From Brevibacillus brevis (GTDB lineage: Bacteria > Bacillota > Bacilli > Brevibacillales > Brevibacillaceae): 64,000 bases of DNA. The translations under genes were made by a program, and so were the position numbers. The DNA is taken from assembly GCF_900637055.1 (NCBI RefSeq), contig NZ_LR134338.1:3854001-3918000 (forward strand), given 5' to 3'. The notes beneath the pieces are model-generated. The model made no database searches and was not told where the DNA came from. It saw only the letters and a program-made list of their open reading frames with translations. Positions 42,315 to 49,552 of this stretch are shown here, one piece after another. Within the stretch, counting starts at the first letter, position 1. The number at the start of each line of letters is the position of its first letter.

Positions 42315-43073
42315 ATGAGTGACATTGGAATAAATGAAACGAGTCAAAAGCTCGACATCGGTGGAGTTAGACTATGTTTTAAATATTTTGGTGAAATAAG
42401 TGATTTTCCGACGGTGGTTTTTGATTCTGGTTATGGGTGTACATTGAACTACTGGAGTTCGATTGGCGGTGACATTTCAAAGCATACTAGGATGTTCATT
42501 TATGACCGAGCAGGTATAGGGGAAAGTGAAAGTGATGAAAGACCTCGTCATAGTCAGCAAATCATCGAGAATCTTAGAAGCTTGCTTCAAAAAGCAAACG
42601 TGTCCCCCCCTTACGTTTTGGTCGGGCACTCTTTTGGGGGATTGAATGTCCGACTATATGCAAGTACATTCCCAGAAGAGGTTGCCGGAGTGATTTTATT
42701 AGATCCATGTCATGAAGATCAAAATAAAGTCATGGTTCCATTGTTCTCTGAAGAAATTCAGGCAGCGTACTATAGTCAGTTTGTTCTTGAAGGTTCTATT
42801 CAAGAGATGGAAGAAAGCTTTGAACAAGCTCGAAATTCTAAATCACTTGGCAACAAGCCACTCATTGTCGTATCGGGTACATTACAATCTCATCATAATC
42901 CTGAATCTATGGCTGCTTGGGTCCACTTACATAAAGAGCTTACGAAATTATCAACCCGCAGCAAACATATCATCGTTGAAAATGCTGGACATGCCATTCA
43001 TATTGATCAGCCAGATGTTGTCGTAGATATCATTAAGGACATGCTGCTTTCGTGTAAAGCTCAGAATAATTAA
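42315..43073 (+). CDS. Alpha/beta hydrolase
   Basis: 252 residues with the oxyanion stretch VVFDSGYGCTLNYW, the nucleophile elbow GHSFGG (Ser106) and an acidic residue region LDPCHEDQ. The catalytic His lies in ENAGHAIHIDQP. GGAGGAG lies before the ATG at 42315, and upstream in-frame ATGs lack one. The DNA is visibly more AT-rich than its neighbours, suggesting recent acquisition. The substrate is unknown; there is no signal peptide. Confidence 0.88.
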   Translation: MSDIGINETSQKLDIGGVRLCFKYFGEISDFPTVVFDSGYGCTLNYWSSIGGDISKHTRMFIYDRAGIGESESDERPRHSQQIIENLRSLLQKANVSPPYVLVGHSFGGLNVRLYASTFPEEVAGVILLDPCHEDQNKVMVPLFSEEIQAAYYSQFVLEGSIQEMEESFEQARNSKSLGNKPLIVVSGTLQSHHNPESMAAWVHLHKELTKLSTRSKHIIVENAGHAIHIDQPDVVVDIIKDMLLSCKAQNN

Positions 43074-43158
43074 GGTGAATTGGTTCTACAGCAACTATGA
43101 TCATTGGACAACTCCCTCACAATAACCCTTCCTATCCTTTCGGGTAATAAAAGTAACC

Positions 43159-43191
43159 AGCGAGTGTCCGGCTACAATCGAGACACTCGCT
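43159..43191. terminator. Hairpin between the hydrolase and the molybdopterin oxidoreductase
   Basis: AGCGAGTGTC and GACACTCGCT form a 10-bp stem with a 13-base loop. T-runs are weak on both strands, so it may be a shared but inefficient terminator. Confidence 0.65.
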
Positions 43192-43197
43192 GATATT

Positions 43198-45240
43198 TTA
43201 TCGTATGACCTTCTCCACATCGACACGTCCGGAAAAAAAGGTAGCTCCTCCCCCCATGTCCGCGATGCGATCCGGGGTCAGCGCATTTACATAATGCTTT
43301 GAGTGAGGAGCATCAGCCCACAAGCCTTGACTGACCACCACTCCCGGTAAAACATTTTCTCCTATCGATACAACCAGCTCGCATTCTCCCCGCTTATTCC
43401 ATATGCGGACCGTATCTCCGTCACTTATGCCTGATGCAGACGCATCTGCCACATTCATATGCAAACGAGGTATTTTCTCCATTTTCTTATGCTTCTCATT
43501 ATTCGAGAACGTGGAGTTCAAATAATTGTGATTGGGCCCCGGGACAAATAAATACGGGAAATCCCCATCATTCACCAATGGCGTGTACGTCGGTAATGGG
43601 GGCAACCCTCGTTTTGCCATTGCTTGCGAGTAAAGCTCAATTTTGCCACTTGGGGTTGGAAGGTGTTCCAAAAAGAAAGGTTCCCTATTTGCTTTGGCAT
43701 ATTGTTTTTCGACCAAAGTTTCATACGTGATTCCTTCCAGATGAGGATTGCCGTGTCCCTCCAACGCCTGTCTTACCATCTCTGCATCACTGTCTTGAAA
43801 AACAGGTTCGTCATATCCCATCGCAGCAGCCAGCAAGCGGAAAACCTCCGTGTTGGATTTGCTCTCTCCAAATGGGGCGATCACCGGTTGCTGAAGCTGA
43901 ATGTAATGATGCCAATACGACGTGTAAAAATCCGTATTTTCATAAGAAGACGTCGCTGGCAAAACGATATCGGCATAGAGAGCCGTCTCTGTCAAAAACA
44001 AGTCATGCACGACCGTGAACAGGTCCTCTCTCGCCAAGCCTTGCCGTACTTTGTTTCCTTCCGGTGCGACAATGGCTGGATTGCTCGTATAGACGAATAG
44101 CGACTTCACCGGCGGTTCTGTATCGAGCAACGCTTTTCCAAGTTCATTCATGTTGATGACTCTCGTCTGTTTATTGGCCAGCAAATCTGGTCGCTGCACG
44201 GCAAGCTTGTTGTGCTCCAGAAAGCCTTTATTCCCTTTATTGGCCCCGCCACCTTTGACGAGCCACTGCCCTGTCAGGGCCGGAAGACAAGCAATCGTTC
44301 TTACACACATTCCACCATTGTCGTGATGCTGAATGCCGTTTCCGATGCGAATAAAGGACGGGGAAGTGGTGCCATACATTCTCGCCAATTTGTAAATATC
44401 GTCGACAGGGACACCCGTTATGGCTGATACGGTAGCAGGATCGTAGGTACGTACATGCTCCCTGAGCTCTTCATGTCCGACCGTATACTTTTCCATAAAG
44501 GCTGAATCCACCAAGTTTTCTGCAAAAAGCACATGCATGATGCCCAAAGCCAAAGCCGTATCTGTTCCGGGTAAAATCGGGATAAACCAATCAGCCCATC
44601 GACCTGTCTGATTTTTATGGACATCAATCACGATGATCTTCGCCCCGTTTTTTCGAGCCTGTTCTGCAAACACCACTTGATGCATGTTGGTGCTAACCGT
44701 ATTGATCCCCCACATGATGAACAGCTTGGAATGAACGGTGTCTTCCGGATCTGTTCCAAAGGCTCCGCCCATCGTGTAGCTGTACCCTACAGCCCCTGCA
44801 CTGTTGCAAATCGTCCGGTCAAGTTGACTGGCCCCCATACGATGGAAAAAACGGCGATCCATCCCTTCGACATTGATCCGCCCCATGTTTCCGTAAAAGC
44901 TGTAAGGCAAAATGCTCTCGGGACCGTCTGAGTCGATTAAGGCACGCCAGCGTTCGGTAATGGTCGCAATCGCTTCCTCCCAACTGATTCGGACAAATTC
45001 CCCGCTTCCTTTTTTGCCAGTGCGTTTCAGCGGATGCGTGAGTCGCTTGGGATCGTAAATGCGTTCTGTCATGTTTCGGACTTTGTTGCAAATATTTCCC
45101 TTCGTCACCGGATGGTTGGGGTCCCCTTCAATTTTGATGATTTTCCCCTCTTTTTTATGAAGGAGCAATCCACATTGGTCCGGGCAGTCAAGTGAACAGA
45201 CTGCTGGAAAAACACCGTTTTCCTGCGTGGTATAAGTCAT
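43198..45240 (-). CDS. Molybdopterin-dependent oxidoreductase (YoaE / formate dehydrogenase-like)
   Basis: 680 residues with an N-terminal [4Fe-4S] site Cys15-x3-Cys19-x3-Cys23-x27-Cys51 (CSLDCPDQC, GNICNKV). The bis-MGD binding domains are typical of the DMSO-reductase family (GRINVEGMDRRFFHRMGASQ, FIMWGINTVSTNMHQ). The C-terminal MopB domain contains GPNHNYLNSTFSN. No Tat signal is seen, so it is probably cytoplasmic. B. subtilis YoaE is the closest recognised relative. Electron donor and substrate are unknown. It stands alone, without neighbouring Mo-cofactor or partner genes. Confidence 0.88.
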   Translation of the reverse strand: MTYTTQENGVFPAVCSLDCPDQCGLLLHKKEGKIIKIEGDPNHPVTKGNICNKVRNMTERIYDPKRLTHPLKRTGKKGSGEFVRISWEEAIATITERWRALIDSDGPESILPYSFYGNMGRINVEGMDRRFFHRMGASQLDRTICNSAGAVGYSYTMGGAFGTDPEDTVHSKLFIMWGINTVSTNMHQVVFAEQARKNGAKIIVIDVHKNQTGRWADWFIPILPGTDTALALGIMHVLFAENLVDSAFMEKYTVGHEELREHVRTYDPATVSAITGVPVDDIYKLARMYGTTSPSFIRIGNGIQHHDNGGMCVRTIACLPALTGQWLVKGGGANKGNKGFLEHNKLAVQRPDLLANKQTRVINMNELGKALLDTEPPVKSLFVYTSNPAIVAPEGNKVRQGLAREDLFTVVHDLFLTETALYADIVLPATSSYENTDFYTSYWHHYIQLQQPVIAPFGESKSNTEVFRLLAAAMGYDEPVFQDSDAEMVRQALEGHGNPHLEGITYETLVEKQYAKANREPFFLEHLPTPSGKIELYSQAMAKRGLPPLPTYTPLVNDGDFPYLFVPGPNHNYLNSTFSNNEKHKKMEKIPRLHMNVADASASGISDGDTVRIWNKRGECELVVSIGENVLPGVVVSQGLWADAPHSKHYVNALTPDRIADMGGGATFFSGRVDVEKVIR

Positions 45241-45349
45241 GGAGTTCCCCTCTTTCTCCTAACCATAACTGGCTTTTATACGCTATTATAATCGATTGAA
45301 AAAAGAAGGCACTACCCCTGCGTGAATGAGAAGTTAATGAATTTTCTTT

Positions 45350-46510
45350 TTATAATACCAATCGTCTCATTACGATTTCTAATGGTCCGTTCAGATTATG
45401 CTTTTCTAAAAGTGTGGCCAATAGGAGAGACACACCCCAAATACCAACGGCAATCAAAGTAGCCATTCCGTTACTAACATGTCCTCCTAAATCAAGTGCT
45501 ACTGGTGAAAACAATAAAACCAGCATTGCCTCATTCCATACATAGAATGTTAAGGAACGCCTTCCTAAAGCCATGAACGAATGGAGAAAAGGCCCTACTT
45601 TTTTTAGTCTTGCCCCGATGATTCCAAAGAAAGCCGCATAAGCTAATCCTCCAGCAATTCCGGTTAAAATGTGGAATCCGTACACGAAACCAGCGAGAAA
45701 AAAACTCGGGTTCCATATGTTCCCTATAAAGGTTAAAGGCAATGCTCCTAGTATAGAAACAGCTAAGCCGATAGTTGTTATGAAAGTAAGCGTTCGTATC
45801 TGTTGCTCCGGCTTGGTTAATAATTGATAGTTGGCAATCCACATTCCCAGCAAAACGGAAGGAAGAATCGGGAACATGCCATGAATAAAAATAGGAATAA
45901 ACGGGAAATAAGTCAAACTAAGTAGCAGTGTGCTAAGATAGGTGTCTGTAGCTAACACCTCTGGAGGAAACCCATAATCTCCGATGGATTCCATCGTGAA
46001 GCCCCACATTATCGGATTTGCGATGATATAGAATACCGTGATAACAATAAAGGTTCGGATCAGCGTCTTTATTTCACGTGTTAACAGCCAACTGACGAGA
46101 AGACCAGCTACCCCATAGGCCATTAAAATATCTTGACCGCCAATGATCACCACTAAAACTGCTCCAAATACTATCAAATACCAGGAACGCCTCCGGACCG
46201 CCTTTACAGCATCTTTTTCTCTTTTTCCTTTCGCCATTTGACTATTAAAAGCCAGTACCAAACCATAACCGAATAAAACGGCAAACATCGCTCTTGCTCT
46301 GTTATCAATGATGAACATGCCAAAAAGATTGACAACTTGATCAAAGAAATTCTGACTTTCCATTCTGTGAACGATCCCGGGTTCCAAAGCGTACAGATAC
46401 AGCGGGGCATGTGCGAGTGCAATAAGTAGTAACATAGCGCCTCTGGCCAGATCTAATGAAACGGCACGTTTTTTTGTCTCCGCCGTTATCATATGAAGTA
46501 AAACGGACAT
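45350..46510 (-). CDS. DUF418-family integral membrane protein
   Basis: 386 residues from the ATG at 46510 (AAAGGAG 7 bases upstream). It has about 9-10 membrane segments. The N-terminal SLDLARGAMLLLIALAHAPL and the C-terminal RRSLTFYVWNEAMLVLLFSP with its final segment are the DUF418 pattern. Function is unknown. It follows the TetR gene on the same strand (44 bases apart) and is probably its regulatory target. AT-rich compared with the rest of the window. Confidence 0.85.
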   Translation of the reverse strand: MSVLLHMITAETKKRAVSLDLARGAMLLLIALAHAPLYLYALEPGIVHRMESQNFFDQVVNLFGMFIIDNRARAMFAVLFGYGLVLAFNSQMAKGKREKDAVKAVRRRSWYLIVFGAVLVVIIGGQDILMAYGVAGLLVSWLLTREIKTLIRTFIVITVFYIIANPIMWGFTMESIGDYGFPPEVLATDTYLSTLLLSLTYFPFIPIFIHGMFPILPSVLLGMWIANYQLLTKPEQQIRTLTFITTIGLAVSILGALPLTFIGNIWNPSFFLAGFVYGFHILTGIAGGLAYAAFFGIIGARLKKVGPFLHSFMALGRRSLTFYVWNEAMLVLLFSPVALDLGGHVSNGMATLIAVGIWGVSLLLATLLEKHNLNGPLEIVMRRLVL

Positions 46511-46553
46511 ACGATCCACTCCTTTGTTTGTTGCCAAAAGTTCAACGGTATCG

Positions 46554-47147
46554 TTAGACAATGAGCTTCATCACCATTTTTACGAGCTCAACGGCGTATT
46601 GCTCCATGGGTATAGATGAATTCGGCTTAAGCATTCTTTCTTCGATCGCCCCGATAATAAAGGATGCTACTATTTCTGTTTGAAAGGATGGAGTAAATTC
46701 CCCATTCTGTTGGCCTTCCTTGAGAATATCCACTACCATCTTTCTAAGTCCGTCCTCTTCAGGTTCGTCTTCCATTCTGTAATATGGCACCCCATTTTCA
46801 TTCCGAGCATTAAAAACAATCTCAATCAAGGCAATTGTATGTTTATAATGGGTTTCTTGATAAGTCAGATGTGCCTCTATAAAAGCTTCCAGTTGTTTCG
46901 TTGCAGAATGTGATAACACAACGTTCCCACGAATAAAATCAAGTTGCTTCGCTATCAAAAACAGTAAGGTATGATTCATAAGATCAAGCTTGTCACGAAA
47001 ATGATAAGAAATAAGCCCTGTGCTAATCCTGGCTTTTTTTGCTACCTTCGTTAAGCTTAAATTGTGATAGCCAACCTCTTCCAATGTATCAATACAAGCA
47101 AGAACAATTTGCTCTCTTCTAGCCTCGGCAATAAAAGAATCAGTCAT
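46554..47147 (-). CDS. TetR-family transcriptional regulator
   Basis: 197 residues with an N-terminal HTH (TLEEVGYHNLSLTKVAKKAR, ISTGLISYHFRDKLDLMNHT) and a BetI-like C-terminal domain. AGGAGTGG precedes the ATG. A dyad (ATTAATCAAAAAATTGAT) lies upstream at 47183-47200. It forms a likely two-gene unit with the DUF418 gene. Confidence 0.92.
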   Translation of the reverse strand: MTDSFIAEARREQIVLACIDTLEEVGYHNLSLTKVAKKARISTGLISYHFRDKLDLMNHTLLFLIAKQLDFIRGNVVLSHSATKQLEAFIEAHLTYQETHYKHTIALIEIVFNARNENGVPYYRMEDEPEEDGLRKMVVDILKEGQQNGEFTPSFQTEIVASFIIGAIEERMLKPNSSIPMEQYAVELVKMVMKLIV

Positions 47148-47182
47148 TGCTATTCCACTCCTGATGGATAGTTTTTGGTCGA

Positions 47183-47200
47183 TTAATCAAAAAATTGATT
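47183..47200. promoter_or_regulatory. Candidate operator of the TetR/DUF418 unit
   Basis: AATCAA-AAAA-TTGATT dyad, flanked by TTGGTC and TGGTCA, 36 bases before the TetR start codon. A-rich, so some symmetry could be chance. Confidence 0.5.
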
Positions 47201-47252
47201 GGTCATTCAAATTTTATGCAGGCGGATTTTAATTGTCAAGAGGACCCAGAGC

Positions 47253-47288
47253 CAAAAAAGGACACCATCTGTGATGGTGTCCCTTTTT
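47253..47288 (-). terminator. Terminator of the marR transcript
   Basis: AAAGGACACCATC and GATGGTGTCCCTTT form a 13-bp stem with a tiny loop; T6 follows on the minus strand. Confidence 0.88.
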
Positions 47289-47296
47289 CTACGATT

Positions 47297-47782
47297 TCAG
47301 AAATCCCAATCCAGCAAGTCCTCCAGCAGTTCGCGGGAAAATGCTAATTGCTCCGGTGTGTATTTATCCAGAAAACCCATAAATCGCTGTTCAATGTCCT
47401 GATGCACCTGGTGATGAATCTTATACAGCTTTTGTCCCTTTGCGGTTAGCCGGTAGTACACTTCTTTCTTATTATCAACCAGCTGTTGCCTTTTAATTAA
47501 ATCAAGCTTCCATAACTTTTTGCTGATCCGTGTTATGGACCCTTTCGTTAAGTTGACTTTTTCCGAAATCGTGGTGACGTTAATGGGACCATGATCTCCG
47601 ATACAGGCAATGAAATGAATTTCGGATAGCGTAAGGTTTAGCTTCATTCCCATCTCGGATTCCAGCTTCTGCATCTCTTCCGCCATTCGTGTAGTTAAAT
47701 TGCTTTCTCGCTGCTCTTGCTGCGTAACGAGCTGTATGTAAAGCTGCATAATCCGCTGCTTGGAAAGCTCTGTGTTTTGCAT
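47297..47782 (-). CDS. MarR-family transcriptional regulator
   Basis: 161 residues from the ATG at 47782 (TTAGGAG upstream); the longer frame runs through the operator region. Winged-helix core LTLSEIHFIACIGDHGPINV, VNLTKGSITRISKKLWKLDL and KKEVYYRLTAKGQKLY. It lies 96 bases downstream of an FAD monooxygenase gene on the same strand. Similar palindromes (TTGTTTCGCACAAAACAA type) stand before both genes, so it probably represses both. Confidence 0.92.
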   Translation of the reverse strand: MQNTELSKQRIMQLYIQLVTQQEQRESNLTTRMAEEMQKLESEMGMKLNLTLSEIHFIACIGDHGPINVTTISEKVNLTKGSITRISKKLWKLDLIKRQQLVDNKKEVYYRLTAKGQKLYKIHHQVHQDIEQRFMGFLDKYTPEQLAFSRELLEDLLDWDF

Positions 47783-47824
47783 ATCATGTCTCCTAAATAA
47801 CCATCTCCTCTCCATTATATACTG

Positions 47825-47868
47825 ATTGTTTCGAGAAAAACAATTTATTTTGTTTCGCACAAAACAAT
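47825..47868. promoter_or_regulatory. Two MarR operator palindromes before marR
   Basis: ATTGTTTCGAGAAAAACAAT (47825-47844) and TTGTTTCGCACAAAACAA (47850-47867), near-perfect dyads in tandem about 25 bp apart, upstream of the marR ribosome site. The second also overlaps the final bases before the monooxygenase stop region. Confidence 0.75.
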
Positions 47869-47878
47869 CCTGCAACAA

Positions 47879-49390
47879 TTAAACTTGCCCGCACCAGTGA
47901 GTGATTCCTTTCCGAATGGCTTCCATCGGATTAGACTCTGACTGGGAAACAGCCCAAGCGACATATCCATCCGGTCGAATCAGCGCTGTATGCACGTCAT
48001 GCCAGTCAGTAGCTCCCTCAGCAAGCGAAGCGCGAAGCACATGGACATGCTTGTATTTCGACCAATCGAAAGCATTGTCCAATCGTTCATCCGATCCTAA
48101 ATGTAGCAAAAGGAATGAACCGGAATGAAAAAGCTCGTATGCATTCTGGCACTCACCGTTCTCCAGACGCAGATTCAACTCTGTAAAACGTCGACCATTC
48201 AATACATGCGGCTGCATCTCCCCATCCGGTTCATATTGGATATTGAATGCAGAGATTTGGGTAGCCAGCAGATAATTTGCCTCGGGTATTTGCAGCAGGT
48301 CGGACACCATATTCCTCAAAGCGATAACGGATGGGGAGAATTCCATACTACCGAACAGCAACGACTGCACCTGAGTATTCGTTAGCAATGCGGTATTGAT
48401 GGGGAAACGCTCCGTATGATAGCTGTCCAACAGCCAATCCGGTGCCCAACCTTTTAATTGGGCCGCCAGCTTCCACCCTAGGTTGATTGCCTCTTGCAGG
48501 CCAACGTTCATCCCCTGTCCTCCGGCTGGAAAATGAATATGCGCCGCATCTCCCGCCAGGAAAATCCGTCTCTCCCGATAACGCTGAGCTTGCAAGGTCG
48601 CATTTCCAAAACGAGTCATCCAAAACGGGTCGGAAATCCCCAAATCGTCGCCAAGAATACGCAGTAAACTAGTGCGCAATTCCTCCAAGGAAACTGGTTC
48701 TTCCTTTGGCACTGCCATTCGCTCCGGATCGATCAGCACCACCCGATGCATCCCTTTTGGCAAGGGTACAATCATGACCAAACCATGCTCATTAAAGTGT
48801 GAAGCAGCTCCTGATTCTGGGGGATTTTTCAAAACAACATCCCCCTGCATAGCTGTAAAAGTAGCATTTTTGCCGATAAACGGAATGCCTGCCTCCTTGC
48901 GGACAATGCTGGCAGCTCCGTCTGCACCGACCACATAGAGTGCCGTAAGCACAGCCTTTCCATTCGGCACGGAAGCCTCAACCTCAACCCCGTGCTGATC
49001 TTGGTGTACGGCCATTACCTCCACTTCTCTGCGTATTTCCACCCCTAGACTTTTTGCCCACTCCTCTAGTATCTTCTCCGTGTCATGTTGGGGAATAATC
49101 AGTGTGTAGTTAGAGGAAGAATCCAAGACAGAAAAATCCAAGCGTGTATCAAGCGCAGCAAAATGCCCCGTCGAAATCGGCTTTACTCTATCAAGTAATT
49201 TCGCTTTCAACCCGCGCAAATCCAGGATTTCAAGTGTGCGCGGATGTACAGTGAGTGCCCGTGAATACGGAGTCGTTTCCTTTAACCGCTCAAGTACGCA
49301 CACCTTCATTTTAGCCAACGCCAGCTCTCCAGCCACCATCATGCCAACTGGTCCACCACCAACAATAATCACGTCATAATCAACCTGCAT
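47879..49390 (-). CDS. FAD-dependent aromatic monooxygenase (PheA/TfdB type)
   Basis: 503 residues from the ATG at 49390 (AGAGGAG 8 bases upstream). Rossmann motif GGGPVGMMVAGELA and Arg/Leu-rich ERLKETTPYSRALTVHPRTL. The DG motif reads VGADGAASIVRKEAG and the FAD ribityl motif LAGDAAHIHFPAGGQGMN. A thioredoxin-like C-terminal domain follows. These are features of class A hydroxylases acting on phenols or antibiotics (rifampicin-type). MarR control suggests induction by an aromatic compound. Confidence 0.92.
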   Translation of the reverse strand: MQVDYDVIIVGGGPVGMMVAGELALAKMKVCVLERLKETTPYSRALTVHPRTLEILDLRGLKAKLLDRVKPISTGHFAALDTRLDFSVLDSSSNYTLIIPQHDTEKILEEWAKSLGVEIRREVEVMAVHQDQHGVEVEASVPNGKAVLTALYVVGADGAASIVRKEAGIPFIGKNATFTAMQGDVVLKNPPESGAASHFNEHGLVMIVPLPKGMHRVVLIDPERMAVPKEEPVSLEELRTSLLRILGDDLGISDPFWMTRFGNATLQAQRYRERRIFLAGDAAHIHFPAGGQGMNVGLQEAINLGWKLAAQLKGWAPDWLLDSYHTERFPINTALLTNTQVQSLLFGSMEFSPSVIALRNMVSDLLQIPEANYLLATQISAFNIQYEPDGEMQPHVLNGRRFTELNLRLENGECQNAYELFHSGSFLLLHLGSDERLDNAFDWSKYKHVHVLRASLAEGATDWHDVHTALIRPDGYVAWAVSQSESNPMEAIRKGITHWCGQV

Positions 49391-49407
49391 TGAAACCACT
49401 CCTCTTT

Positions 49408-49426
49408 TTGTTTTGCACGAAACAAT
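49408..49426. promoter_or_regulatory. MarR operator before the FAD monooxygenase
   Basis: TTGTTTTGCACGAAACAAT. Its reverse complement differs from the marR-proximal site by only two central bases. It lies 18 bases before the monooxygenase start, just upstream of the ribosome site. Confidence 0.75.
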
Positions 49427-49446
49427 ATGAATATATCACATCTTTT

Positions 49447-49473
49447 TTTAATTGAAAACCATTTTCAATTAAA
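49447..49473. promoter_or_regulatory. Perfect A/T-rich palindrome with a Fur-box-like core
   Basis: TTTAATTGAAAA-CCA-TTTTCAATTAAA, 12-bp arms. The 15-base core TGAAAACCATTTTCA agrees with the Fur consensus TGATAATNATTATCA at most positions. It lies in the promoter region of the monooxygenase and downstream of the SLH gene terminator. Confidence 0.5.
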
Positions 49474-49499
49474 TACTTTTTAAAGACGATGCCAGCAAA

Positions 49500-49545
49500 T
49501 GAAAAGGCGACCCCTTCTCGAATGGAGGAAGAGATCGCCTTTTTC
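49500..49545. terminator. Terminator of the SLH protein gene
   Basis: AAAAGGCGA and TCGCCTTTTT arms with an imperfectly paired middle (CCTTCTC/GAGGAAGAG); T-rich on both strands. Confidence 0.8.
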
Positions 49546-49552
49546 TATTTTC

